A DNA stretch of 64,000 nucleotides, from NCBI RefSeq assembly GCF_037042905.1, contig NC_087261.1, positions 24,572,317 through 24,636,316 on the forward strand, in the 5' to 3' direction. Positions 22,781 through 34,900 of the stretch are shown here, one piece after another. This stretch comes from Lytechinus pictus. Its lineage: Eukaryota > Echinodermata > Echinoidea > Temnopleuroida > Toxopneustidae. Numbering within the stretch: the stretch's first letter is position 1; each line of letters starts with the position of its first letter. Made by a program: the position numbers and the translations under genes. Below the pieces are notes generated by a model, which ran no database searches, had not been told where the DNA came from, and was given only the letters and a program-made list of their open reading frames with translations.

Positions 22781-23636
22781 GTTTAATATTCACAACTCAA
22801 CAGCGATTGGTAGAAGTAAACTTATCATCACTATATATATATATATATATATATATCAAAACAACTGATTCTGTGCTCTATTTTCATTTTTCCAGTATAA
22901 AACTGATGAGAGATGTAGTTTTTGATAAAACAACGTGTAAGATAATTACCGATTTGAAAACTTGATTTATGTCTTTGGAATCACAAGGCTAACGATTGAT
23001 TGACCCACAAGTCGCTGAATAAAATGGGTCGTAGATTGAAATCAATATTTGTGCTCTTATTTCATTTTCAGCAAAAGTTGTAATTTCAGAGATCGATCTC
23101 GCCGCCGAAAGAAAGGACAGAGAAACGAGACTGATTCTCTCTCTCTCTCTCTCTCTTTTGGCTTATAATGATAGCAATTAGTCATAATAAACAAAGAAAA
23201 CATGTTTTAAAAAAATAAAATAAAAATCCGTATTTTATTGTTCGAAATGAAATCTGATAGTTGGAATTTTTGGGCTCAATTGATCGTGGCCCGGCAGCCA
23301 CTGTGTAGCACCAGATCGACGCAGCTCTTATCACATTTATCCTGGCCAACTTTAATTTCCTACGTAAAATAACCAGGTAACAAGTCAATCATATAGAATA
23401 ACAATCTGGAGCATGTTCTCCATCTTGTATCACTAGCTCTGAAAAGATTTTGTCGGCGAGAGTTATCTCTGAAAAATTTTCACATTTGCTTAAGGTGGTG
23501 TGAGGAACGCCTCTACTAATAATTGGACTTGACGGGAATGAAGAAACACTGCTCTGTTAAAGATAATCAACTATTTGTTTGAGGTTTGAGGTAAGATTCT
23601 ATCCGTTTAAAACTATAGACTTGTATATGTCCTTCC

Positions 23637-24133
23637 TTAAAGGGGAAGTTCACCCTGAAGAACAGTTTGTTGTAAAATAACAGAAAATGTAATAAAAAAT
23701 ATTGGTGAAGGTTTGAGGAAAATCCATTAAGCTATAGGAAGTTTAAATTTTGGATTAGTGACGTCATAAACGATCAGCTGCCCCGTAAGTTATGTAGTAT
23801 AAAATGCATAAATTTTAGTTTTTGAATTGTTCGCGATGACGTGTTTTTGTTTTCTTTTTAAAACGGGTGAGACATTATTTCTCTATTGATATATTAAGGG
23901 TACAGTAAAAACCATTTTGAATTTTCTGAGGAGATGAAATTTCATTGATTTTTTTACCGTATAAGAAGATAAAATAATGTAGGAAAGTTGCTGCATTTGA
24001 CGTCACAAATTGAATAATTGAAATTCTAATAACTTATATTAGATGGATTTTTCTCAAATCTTCGGCATAATATTTCATTATTTTTTCTGCTATTTTACAA
24101 TAAGCTTCTTGTCAGGGTGAACTTCCCCTTTAA
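23637..24133. mobile_element. Fold-back element with TTAAAGGGGAAGTTCACCCTG ends
   Basis: Left TTAAAGGGGAAGTTCACCC, right GGGTGAACTTCCCCTTTAAA. Arms include GATGGATTTTTCTCAAATCT and its inverse. It belongs to a family distinct from the AAGTCCACC type but with the same outer bases, and abuts the next element end to end. A (CT)n tract is at 23,137-23,156. Confidence 0.8.
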
Positions 24134-24716
24134 AGGACAACTCCACCTCAACAAACGATGTATTTTAATAAATGAGAAAAAGGGAACAAGCATGATACTG
24201 AAAATTTCATCAAGATCGGGTGAAAAATAAGAAAGTTATGGCATACAATTTTCGTCAAGGTCGGATGTAAATTAGGAAATTTATGACATTTCAAAGAAGG
24301 GGACTGATGACGTCACCCACTCACTATTTCTTTTGTATTTTATTATACGAAATATGACATATTTTAATCCTCATTGTCATGTGAAACAAAGTTTTATTCC
24401 TCCCCGAACATGTGGAAGTAACATTGTTTAAAGAGTTTGTGGCTCAGTCTAGTTGGTCCTGATCGTCAAACCTGTAAAAATTGAGACATTGTATTTATTT
24501 AAAAAAGAAGAAAAAGAAATAGTGAGTGAGAGACATCTTAGACTCTCTCATTTGAATATCACGGAGTTGTGCTTATAACTGTTTTGTGAAAAATACGCTT
24601 TCTTTTAACTTTCTTATTTACATCCAATTTGGATGAAACTTTCAGCGTTCTGCTCGTCTGATTTTTTTCTATTGATTCAAATCAACATTTTTCTTGAGTG
24701 GATTTGACCTAATTAA
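24130..24716. mobile_element. TTAAAGG fold-back element (AACTCCACCTC variant)
   Basis: Left TTTAAAGGACAACTCCACC, right GAGTGGATTTGACCTAATTA. Both halves have AAGAAAGTTATG-type arms. It touches the previous element at 24,130 and is followed by half of another (24,714 to about 24,990, starting AATTAAGGAGTACTGCTGG). Confidence 0.8.
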
Positions 24717-25119
24717 GGAGTACTGCTGGTTGAAAATAAATATATCTAAATAAATAGGGTAAAATGCAGAGAGCAAAACGCTGAAAATTTCATGTAATAA
24801 CAAAGTTATTGTTGGTTTTAATTTGGCAATATTTTGTGAAAACAGTTGTATGCGCACCGCCATTAACACATGGAATATGCAATAGATGGACTGATGATGT
24901 CACATCCTCACTTTCTTCTTCTTCTTTTGTTACTACATGGAAGCATGAGTAAATCCATTTTTTCTATACTTGGAGGAATGAATTTGAATATAATATGACA
25001 TCTTCACCTTGCTCATTACATATATGGTTGTGTTGCTTCTATTACAATATCTTATTATTTTCTTTTTTTTATCCACATAATAGGCGTACATGGTGGGCAT
25101 TGGGATCTACTTTTTTTTT

Positions 25120-25165
25120 CTTTTTTTTCAGCCAGTGTCAGGGTTCGAATCCCAGCCATATGGCA
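25120..25165 (+). other. tRNA-like B-box remnant
   Basis: GGGTTCGAATCCCAGCC matches the T-arm/B-box of a tRNA or tRNA-derived SINE. No D-arm, anticodon arm or acceptor pairing is present upstream; poly-T lies on both sides. It is probably a SINE fragment. Confidence 0.3.
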
Positions 25166-25213
25166 TATGGTTTTTTTTCAGCTAACATTGACTTTTTCGC
25201 TCACCAACGTAAT

Positions 25214-25505
25214 AGGGAGTTTTCGCATTAACTACGGGAACTCTCTAAAACGCATCGGATTTTGAAAATGCAATTAAAATCACAATGGAGAGCTGAGAGG
25301 CTTTTGTCGAAGGTTGGTGGACCAAGGCAGCGGATCATCCGAAGATCTGCACCGGACGAACAATTGCAAATATGTCGTTGTCCAGAGTGTCAATAGATTC
25401 CGGTGCTGTCCCAGTCCAACGACTTTCGACAAAAGCCTCTAGTCAGCTCTCCATAGGAATTGGTGCGTTGTAGAGAGTTTCCCCGTAATAAATGCGAAAA
25501 GTCCG
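25214..25505. mobile_element. 290-bp inverted-repeat element
   Basis: Outer arms AGGGAGTTTTCGCATTAACT then GGGAACTCTCTAAAACGCA pair with the inverse at 25,463-25,505. An inner pair GAGAGGCTTTTGTCGAA and TTCGACAAAAGCCTC brackets the centre. It lies about 330 bases upstream of the candidate PAN signal exon. Confidence 0.8.
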
Positions 25506-25836
25506 GAGGAGGATTCGAGAACATAGAAAGGTGTATTGTCTTGGGTAGGCCTCATCACAAGACACAGAGAACAAAGAAGTCTTTGTCGAAAATGGTTATA
25601 ACCGGCGGTATCGTCCTTTTAGAGCTGATGAACATTGCAAATGTATCGTAGGTTGGGAATCAAAGAAGAAACACGCACCCCACAGCTTCTTGTAACGATC
25701 CAGACATAATATAATCACGTGATCTATTTTTTTTAACCAATCGCAAAGAAGAAGTATTAGTGCGAAATGCACACGAATATATTGAAAAGGAATTATCATG
25801 AAATAGTTTTCATCATCTTTTCTCTTTTTTTTACAG

Positions 25837-25906
25837 ATAGAGTTATTCATCACGATGATTCGTACTTTTTCAACGACTGTGAAGATCATCCTCATATTTT
25901 CCTTTG
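25837..25906 (+). CDS. Candidate signal-peptide exon of the PAN-domain gene
   Basis: After an acceptor (TTTTTTTTACAG) an ATG at 25855 opens MIRTFSTTVKIILIFSF, a short basic start and a hydrophobic stretch like a signal peptide. Splicing at 25906 would leave phase 1, exactly what the PAN exon at 26398 needs, and would give a 117-residue secreted protein. The weak point is the donor (GTGTTT), which is far from consensus, so the real first exon may lie elsewhere. Confidence 0.3.
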
Positions 25907-26397
25907 GTGTTTTCTCCTTTACTTTATTCTTTAATTGAAACACGTCATTTCTTTTCTAATTCAGAACGAACGGGTTTAATAATTATTGCACAATACGTTT
26001 TGCTTCCCCGGTTTCTGTATTTTTATAGGTCCGAATCAATCTGGGAAGTTTTGTTTGCAAATTCGTTGAATAACTAATCATTTCATTTTCCCACAATTTC
26101 TTCCATATAAACTGATTTTTCTCTCCACCGTGTGTGATGGTTATATAATTGTTTTTTAAGTAGATTACTAATTACAATGTATTTAGGGTGTTTTTTTTTT
26201 TCTCGTAATTCAACAACTGTTGTTAGACTACTAATCCCTTGTCACTTATCAGAATATATCTCTGTGAGTATGCAATATCAAAAGCCAGCAAATATATTTT
26301 AATTCATCTTTTTAAGAAAATATATATTTTTAATGAAAGTTACTCGAAATCATCATAACGTAATGGGCAGTTTGATTTTATTCATTTTGTTTTTCAG

Positions 26398-26699
26398 AAA
26401 CGTACCGGTTTAAAGGCGACTCCTTCCGAGCTGCGCATTATGTTGCTATTGGTCTCGACAAGATCCTCCCCTCCAACAAAAATGGACGACTCCAATTACA
26501 CTACGTGCGCGCACTTTCACAGTGCGCGAATGCGTGCCTTTCGAACGACATGTGCGTGAGCTTCAATTTTGAGGATGCCGACGGTTTGGTCGAGAGGAAA
26601 TGCGAATTATTTGCACGCTTCTACGAGAGATGGCACCTCGAGGTCCAGATGGGGACGAGCTATTTCATTGTAAAACCCGATATTAAAACCATAAAATGA
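26398..26699 (+). CDS. PAN/apple-domain protein, terminal coding exon
   Basis: The exon begins after a pyrimidine-rich acceptor (TTTTTCAG, 26391-26397), enters in phase 1 and runs to a TGA at 26697-26699. Its 100 residues contain the core of a PAN/apple fold: a C-x3-C-x5-C spacing (CANACLSNDMC), then VSFNF, then a KCELF strand. Such domains are extracellular and bind proteins or sugars. The usual family has one or more PAN units linked to other modules; here the protein ends soon after the domain, so it looks like a small secreted single-domain protein. G+C is clearly higher than in flanking DNA. Upstream exons are not certain (see the candidate at 25,837). The family call is firm; the specific ligand and ortholog cannot be told. 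Confidence 0.85.
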
Positions 26700-27112
26700 G
26701 CCTTTTTTTCATATTTTACGACATCAAAAGAATAACTGGGGGAAAAACGCGTTTCTTTATAACAGAAGAGTTGGGATGTGATTTTAATCACAAATATGCC
26801 TAGTATTTACATTATATGGCATTTAGGGAAATATATTCAAAAAGTCAATTCATTAAAAATTGAGAGGGCCCCCGATTTAAGTTTTTGCATTCGGTGTCAG
26901 ATGCTGGAAGGACTACAAATCTAGCACTTTCCCCGAGCAATGTTTTCCTAGATATGAACTTTGTAAAAGTTATATAAGTTTCTTATTATTTTTGCAGCAA
27001 CTTTCTCCCACTTTGTCAAATGACTCTCCAGTGTATTTCCTTTTCATTTTTTAAATTAATGGGATTAGTAAACAATGAATGTGGATCAATTTTTACATCG
27101 TTTTGTTTCTAT

Positions 27113-27615
27113 GGCCCGTATTCTGAAGTCCGCTTTAACTTAGGCCATGGTCTATTTTTGGGCTAAGATTATGGGAAGCTGAAAATATCAACATTTTGTT
27201 ACCATTATATGTTACTTATGTTCACTGTGCTCTCCCATTATGTTACAGTGACAAAGAAAACTGACACGCCGGCTATTAAACCCCAGACACTTATGAATGA
27301 CCTGAGTTAGAGATGAGTTTATAAATCGAACCATAACTGTTACAGATATATGTCACAATTGGCTATCCATAGCTAAACCACAATTTTAGACCAGGTGGGT
27401 GTCTCAGTAAGCTGTTCGTAAGTTAAGAGCGACTTTAAGAACGACTGGTGAACCTTTCTTACACGCTAAATAATCACCAATAAACATATAATGGTAAACA
27501 TCATTTACCACAAGAAAGGATCACCAGTCGTTCTTAAAGTCTCTCTCAACTTCATTACGAACAACTTTGTGAAACGGCCCCCAGAGTTTAAAATAAAACC
27601 TGAGTTCAGAATAAG
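27113..27615. mobile_element. MITE interrupted by another MITE
   Basis: Left end GGCCCGTATTCTGAAGTCC continues to about 27,394 (TTTAGACCAGGT); the missing end resumes after the inner element as AGAGTTTAAAATAAAACC then TGAGTTCAGAATA. A relative around 50,830-51,780 is also split by an insertion. The stretch 26,700-27,110 is the 3' flank of the PAN gene with no clear poly(A) signal. Confidence 0.65.
27396..27581. mobile_element. MITE with CTGTTCGTAAGTTAAGAGCG ends
   Basis: AAGAACGACTGGTGA and its inverse TCACCAGTCGTTCTT form the arms; the outer ends are GTGTCTCAGTAAGCTGTTCG and the degraded inverse with GGCCCCC. A second copy is at 47,265-47,437. This copy is nested in 27,113-27,615. Confidence 0.8.
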
Positions 27616-27864
27616 AACTGCAGTGTCCGTCTAAAATATTAGATAATTGCAAACTAAGAGAGAGTTGAAGATAAATCAATGTAAACAGAAAACACAGACC
27701 CACAAAATAATATGCTGTATTACAAAATTTGATATAATACAAATTGCACTATTATCTATATAGCAACAATGTATAAATGTATACTTTACAAGTTTACATA
27801 AACATGATAAACATAAATTAGTAAACAAAAATGAACAAATCAAGTTTGTCTCATCATAAGTATC

Positions 27865-28080
27865 AGGGGTGGCACTGCAGGGGGCAGGGGGACAACAGAC
27901 CCCCCCCCCCCCCCCATAAAAAAGTTTGTAAATACATGCAGTGAGAAAAAATAAGGAAACAGAAGAAAAAATAGTTAAGAGAGGCCAGGTTAATACCCCA
28001 TTACTCAATTCAAGAAAAAGGGGGGAAAAACAGCCTCACTTTTAGGCAAAATTATCTGGTGCCGCCCCTGAGAGATGAAC
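27865..28080. mobile_element. Poly-C-bearing repeat remnant
   Basis: ATCAGGGGTGGCACTGCAGG followed by G and C runs, ending near GGTGCCGCCCCTGA. It is similar in style to 1,560 and 10,955. From 28,080 to 29,220 nothing recognisable was seen. Confidence 0.5.
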
Positions 28081-29223
28081 ATAGAGGGACTTTTTTTCAG
28101 ATCTAAAGCTCATTTTCTGTGTACTGTACATGTCTTTTTCTAATGCATCAATTCTTATGATATTATTATGCAGGTAATATTAAAGGCAATTAAATAAATG
28201 CAATACTTAAAAATATCTACTTATTTCCATTTTTGTTTCTTTTCCAAGCAATTTGGATTTTGCTGCCACTATTCGTGACGTCAACGAGCGGATTTTAATT
28301 TCTTCTTTTTTTTCAAAAAAACAACAACATTATTTACATCATTGGCAAAGTAATCTGTTAAATAAAAGAATGACACGAACATTGTTGAATTTGGTGCTAT
28401 TTTACTTAAAATTTCTGTCAATTAAAATATTCATGCTTTGCCAATTTTTTTTTCACATATGGCCCTTCATATGATGTGGACAATATTTGGAGTTCCGTTC
28501 ATAAATCTGTTTTCATAATTTGATGTTGACACACATCAAGCAGATTCCCCCAAACGAGTGCATGATATGAAGGACAAGAAACAATTAATTTTTTTATCTG
28601 ACACTCACGTATGTGACAAATGAAAATGACAGAATTTTCAGAAACAGACAAAGAACCAAAATCACTTCACCAAAGTCAATGATCTTGTTATCATTCTCAT
28701 CAGTAGAAAATCTTTTTTTACCAATGACACTATCAAAAATGAAACATACTAAATTCTAATTTTGCAAAAGAAACTTGTGTTGCATTGAAATACAAGTGCA
28801 AGTCACCGAATGAAGCGCAATGTGGCACTGGAACAAAGTTGAGACATTGTAAATTATCTCAACTACAAATTTGCATTCAATCAAAGTACTTCCATGTTGT
28901 CTGCTTGATTTAAACTTGACTAGTAAGTTTCGTACACAAAAGCATATCCAGCATCAACTATGACAAAGAAATGTATGGGTCACTATTGTCTCCTGACTAT
29001 TGGGCCCATGAAATGCTTTGTAGGATCTGACGCTGGATACGCGCCTGTGACAACACCCCATAAGTGTTAAACATGCAATGTTCCAGGTTGTGTGGGACAT
29101 CCCGCATAACGATCACTTTATTTCTGATTACTGGCAAGAGGCATCATTTTTATGCAATGAAGATTCATCTTATGATATATAATTGAGATTTCATGCAATC
29201 AATGAAATATATAACAACCAAGG

Positions 29224-29393
29224 TCCAATTTCATAAATGTCAATATTATGGTAAGTTTGCAATCCAGTGGTGGCTACCATGGTAACAACGCCAAACAGCC
29301 AATCCAAATCAGGGATTCCATAGAATTTACCTTTGAATAGCAAATTAAGCATAATAGTATGCAACTTTTATGCAACATGGCCCTTAGGGTGTG
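29224..29393. mobile_element. Probable short MITE
   Basis: Starts GGTCCAATTTCATAAATGTC and ends TTTATGCAACATGGCCC, the form of a gggcc/ttcat-ended fold-back. Arm pairing is only partial. At 29,417 a CAGTGCGTATAAAAAAAACG end of the 13,541 mariner-like type follows, with no matching right end; 29,560-30,190 holds nothing else. Confidence 0.45.
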
Positions 29394-30192
29394 GCACAAC
29401 CTGTTCATAAGATGTACAGTGCGTATAAAAAAAACGGGATTTGAAAATTCTATAAAATTTTTGTTTTAAATCATGTCTATATTTTGGTGTTAATAGGTGC
29501 TCTGAAGTCTTATCTTTCAAATGCCATTAAAAAAATAGTTTTGTTCATGCTTGAGCGAACACAGAATGATTTTGTCTGGGGTTAAAAAGGAGGCTTGCGC
29601 CAAAATGGCATAAACTCATAAATATGATGATCGGACTTCTTGCTAATCAGCAGACTTCCAGACCTCTTATCCTTTTTATAGCTTTACATGTATACAACAT
29701 TACACATGACCAGCTTATAATCTTGTGCTTTAAGATATATCACAGATTTGCCCCTGTGGTGTAAAAATTCTTTTTAATCCTAATCAAATTTAGCCAAATC
29801 ATGAATTTTTTAATTCAGATGAATATTTACTACAAGAATTTTAACCTACGGAGTTCACAGTTTAGCTTTTATAGCTAATGGATCAAAATTAGATTCAAAA
29901 TAATTGAAAACATTTCTAAAGCACCCAAAAATATGTTGCAATCTTACATTATGTAATGTTGTAATTAAATGTAACTAACATGATGTTTTCTGATTAGAAA
30001 TCTTTTACATTCTCTGGTTATATATTATTAAAAGAAAATATACAAAACCCAATAATAGATAAATAATTGTTTTATAATTAAACAGTTCAAAATATCAAAC
30101 CATTCAATGTATAAGAAAACATTAATTAAATTTACAATAATAGTCATGTCTAGGAATGGTTTTCATCTTGTCCCACTTTATCCACAACAAGT

Positions 30193-30331
30193 GCAGGGGC
30201 CGCGGAAGCGGGGGCCCACTTTTTTCCAGAACCGTGTACAAAAACGTAAAAATTACCATATGATTGTGATTTTTTGCATGGTCAGCCCCCCCCCCCCCCA
30301 CTTTGAAAACCGTTCCGCCCGCGGCCCCTGC
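30193..30331. mobile_element. 139-bp MITE with GCAGGGGCCGCGG ends
   Basis: GCAGGGGCCGCGG at the left and CCGCGGCCCCTGC at the right are exact inverses. The centre has a C14 run. No matching target duplication was found. Confidence 0.85.
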
Positions 30332-30511
30332 AGTGGGGTATTTCACAAGGCATCAAGTCTGACTTGAGGGAAATTACGTTCCAATGTGCACATATTTAAC
30401 ACATGAACTCACTGATTAATCCCATGAGCAAGATCTTACCGTTGCGGTGATACACCATAATAGTACACCGACTGGGAATAGTCAGATCAGTGTGATTTTA
30501 GTCAGACTCAA

Positions 30512-30939
30512 TGGCCTGAATTCACGAAGGTGGTTTTCAAAACCCACGGTTGAGTCCATGGTTTATGCAGATTTCCTGTATAAATTACACTTAATTTAAC
30601 GCGTATATTAAACAATGTCCAATGCCGATGCGCGCTTTTGTCACAGTGCGCCAAATTAACGCCTGTTGCCATGGTTATCCACGCTATTTTATTCATGAGT
30701 CCGCTGTTTTGAATTAATGAGTCCACTCTTCAAACGGTGGACTCATGAATAAAATAGCGTATCTAACCATGGTAACAGGCGTCAATTTGGCGTACTGTGA
30801 CAATAGCACGCATCAGCATTTAACATTTCTTATACACAAGCCCGATACACGCTAAATTAAGCGTAGTTTATACAGGAAATCTGCATAAAACATGGATTCA
30901 ACCGTGGGTTATCAAAACCACCTTTGTGAATTCGGGCCA
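30512..30939. repeat. 430-bp imperfect palindrome
   Basis: Arms 30,512-30,720 and 30,735-30,939 pair along their length: TGGCCTGAATTCACGAAGG with CTTTGTGAATTCGGGCCA; ACCATGGTAACAGGCGT with CGCCTGTTGCCATGGT; centre GAGTCCACT..GGTGGACTC. The arms differ at many bases, so it is older than 22,505. Open frames here are not coding. Confidence 0.85.
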
Positions 30940-31126
30940 ATCTTTGTGAAACACACCCCATCCCCACTTTTGTCTTATAATTGTGACTTATTGCATTTGA
31001 CATTTCATCTATGTCAGTAGCTTACGCAGGATTTTCGAAAAAAAAATCTGAGGGGGGGGGAGGGTTCAACCCCTTTAACCCCCCCCCCCCCCCCCCCGGC
31101 GTACGCATCTGATCTATGTCCTGCTT

Positions 31127-31679
31127 AAAGGGATGCTCCGGGCTGAAAATAATATTATTTTAACAGATGAAGAAAAATCAGACAAACAGAAAACTTAAAT
31201 CTCATCAAAATCGGACAAGGTATAACAAAGTTATGGCATTTTTAAGATTTACAGTATTCCCATGAAGCAGTTCTAGGCATGTCGTCATGAATATTCAATG
31301 AGCAAATTGATGATGTCATATCCCTACTTGTTCTTTTTTATTTCATCCATTATGATGAAATAATAGCAGTAAATAACTAATACACTTAATCCGTTGTCAA
31401 TCCAATTGTTTTAGTTCATGGTTGAAAATTTTTGAATAAAACCTAATTTCATGTAATAACATACGAAAGAACAAGTGGGGATATGACATCATCAGCCCAC
31501 CTAATGAATATTCGTAAAGACATGCCTAGAACTGTTTCGCCGGAATAATGCAAATCTTTAAAATTCAATAACTTCGTTATTTGTTATCCGATTTTGATCT
31601 AATTTTCAGCATTTTGCTTTGTGAATTTAACTCTATTTATTGAGATATAAATATCTCCAGCCTGGACCATCCCTTTAAA
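31127..31679. mobile_element. TTAAAGG fold-back element (GATGCTCCGGGCTG family)
   Basis: Left TTAAAGGGATGCTCCGGGCT, right CAGCCTGGACCATCCCTTTAA. Inner arms carry CTCATCAAAATCGGACAAGG-type and inverse sequence. It lies about 315 bases downstream of the VPS28 stop. A poly-G/C repeat remnant is at 31,015-31,110. Confidence 0.8.
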
Positions 31680-31994
31680 TAAAGATATGTCACACATGGA
31701 TATTCTAGCCTACATGTATGTTTGCCAATGTACGTATTGCAAACCATATCAAGAATTGCCTATATCTTTAACACAAATAAAGAAATCAAATTCTTTACGT
31801 CAACAAACCATTTTGTCTTATCAATAAAAAGTCATTCTTGATCGATATCAAGAAATATGAATGAATAATAAAACCGTTGGCCATACCAAGGCTTACATCT
31901 TGATACACTGGCTAAGATAGCAAAGAGTGACGATCCCTTTGGGAGACATAATGGGAGACTTAATTAATTAATGTACACAGGAAGTCATCTTGCC

Positions 31995-34900
31995 TCATTG
32001 TGATGCACCGGATAGAATTCTCATGAAGCTGTTGTACGCAGAGTCAAGGTCGTAGAGGAGTTGTCGGATCTGCTCTTCAGATAGTTCTTCTGCTGCCCTC
32101 ATTGAACCCATCGTCTTTAACCTATTTGAAAGAAATTCACTGAAATAGATCAATATTTATGATGAGTTTCGTAATTTTGTCAAAATAATGAGGTAGAAAT
32201 TATATCTAACAGAACGAGTGACAATTTATCCCAGCCACGTGTCGTCGGTGAATATCGTCTGCTGCTATTCGTTGAGTTGATTTGCCTTCAGATTCGGATA
32301 TATTCACTTGTTTGTAAGTACAGTTATATCATTATTTTCCTTCTTTAGAGCCTTGACAGAGGGTAGAGACTCTGTATGGATGGTCATGCTGGAATTTTCA
32401 TGGATTTATTTTGGCCTGCGGTAGGCCTACGTGCAGCTAGCACTAGCAGCTGCATGAGTTGGTAGCGAATCGGCATGCAAGTTGAATTGTCCGACTCATC
32501 ATCATAGACGTAATTCCCCTAATTTACCTCCATCCACGTCACTAGAGCTAGAAACTTCATCATCATTCTCTTCATCTTCAAAATCATCAATTTGAAAATC
32601 CAAAATCTAGATAAACTTCTGGGTTTTCTTTCATTTCGTGATCGAAGTATTCAGTGAGTGTGGAGAAAACGTACCCTCGCAACAGGTTTTGCATGCAAGT
32701 GGAGCTTGACGTGGGAGAGCCAATAACGTCTCTCGTACACTCATACACGTCATCAAATTCGAGTCAATTCAGAGACCAATGGGAGGCGTATTTCGGAGAG
32801 GCATTTTAGCGCTTTTTAATTGGCGATTTCCACCTTATGTATTACTTTCGTTATTTTTGAATGACCAAATGATAATCCCCACATCATGACCTTTCCACTG
32901 ATATATAATAAGGCCATATTCATAATCAATATATTTCTCCTTTAAGATTTTGATGTTGATTCCCCCAAAATGGTCTAAGTTCTAATTGACCTTTGTCATG
33001 TGACCTGAAACTCAGGCCGGATGTTCAGTAAAACTTGATAAACCTTATGTACAAGTTTCATGAACTAGGTCAATACTTTCTAAGTTATGCTGTCATTTCA
33101 AAGACTTAACCTTCAGTTAAGATTTAATGTTGACGCCACGGCCCCCGTCGGAATTTAAGTGGCACCTAATGTATAGTCTCACTCTGCTATGCAGGTGAGA
33201 CAAAAACTGATGAAAATAAGTCCCTAACTTACATGATAATGCCATACTTCGGTAACTCAACCTGAAATTTCATCTGATTGTACTCAGTACTTACCATTTA
33301 CTAATCTTTTCTTTGCCATCATATTCAGCTGGTAGTGACCCCATCCTACCCATGGTCTCGCTAAGTTCCTTGACCTCTGGCTCGACCTCGTCCACCGCCT
33401 TCATGTCCAGCCGCAGCTTGTCCATTACAGTGATGAATAACTTTAGGACAAAGGACAAAATACTAAAGTTAAATGACAGCTGTGGCAAGGATTTCAAACT
33501 GAGTTCGTACCAAATCCAATAAAATGACCACCCAAGTGTCTGCTTGCATGAATAAAAAAAAAAGCCAAAGAATTGTGTAATTACTGAAAAATTATCGACA
33601 TAAGCATGGGATCCAAGCTAAATGTCGGGTATTTTTCCAAGCAATGATAACAATACACTGTCCCACATATGCTTATCTGTGTTAGCAATCTACAGTGTGA
33701 TCGTTTTTCAGCTTAGATTTCATGATTTCACAAAGTACAGTTTATGTATTAAGCTGAGCCAGATCTAGATCCATGATTATATAACTACAATTAATCTTGG
33801 TTTTACAGACTTTCTTGTGAAATCAGTGTTTTACTGCAACTATACTTTCATTCATCTTTAACTGTAGACTAAATGAGTTAAAGTCAGATTCGAAGAGGAT
33901 TTACGAGGGGATTTTCCAGTAGAGAAATTTTGACAGGAAATCAGTACACTCTCGACGCCCTCACATTCAAATTATACTATAGGATAAAACTTGCAGCTAA
34001 TGACCTCTGTCACCTTTGATCTTTTGACCCCAAAATATATTCAGGATCATTTTCATTCCCACAGACAAACATGAGCCAAGTACGTTTGATCCCTGAACTG
34101 CTAATTTGGTTATTACAAAAGCAGGATATTTTCAAGTAAATATAGTTACCACTTCAACCTTTTTAGCTACAGTATATTATGACCTCTGTGACTTTTGAAC
34201 TTGATACCCCCAAAACTAATAAGATCAGCAAAACTCCTAAAAATATGCATCCACGTACTTGAGCAAGTTTGAAGTTGATCCATCAATAGTTTTTTAGTTA
34301 TTACAAGAATGAAAAGTGGGAGGAATGGACAACAGCCCCAATTCTGAAACCGGGTTTGATTTTAACTCTGGTCTAAGATTCTGGCATAAGTATAGATAGC
34401 CAAATGTCACACCAATCTTGAACAGGAAAGGTTCAATTTACCGGTTTACAACTATATTATTGAATAAATAGGTGAGAGTGAGGCACCTACTGAATTCATG
34501 CCCTGCCTGTTGCTGCTGAACACGTACTTGACTTGACCTTAAGTTATATATTTGGGGGTATTGCGGGCGTGCCGTGCGTAATGTTTACTCGTGCACGGAG
34601 GTGAGTGCAGGGCTATTAATCGTCTATATCGCCGGTTAAGCCCAGGCGACATTGTTTAACGACCCTTGATACAACAATATTGACACTCAAATCATTCATA
34701 ACTGACGGGGAATAATTAATGGAATAATTTGTTCCATCATTATTGAAATTTAGGAGGAAAGGGTCAAGTTAAGATTTAAAAAAGATAAACTGGAAGTGTA
34801 ATTTTGACATTTTTGCTTTACTTCCCATAATTTTAGCACTGAGTTACTTGTAGATCACAGTCTAAGTTAAAAGGAATTCATAATACGGGCCAATGCCTCC

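Noticed and set aside
25120..25165. A tRNA gene suggested by GGTTCGAATCC
   Set aside because: Only the T-arm-like segment is present; no acceptor pairing, D-arm or anticodon stem can be formed.
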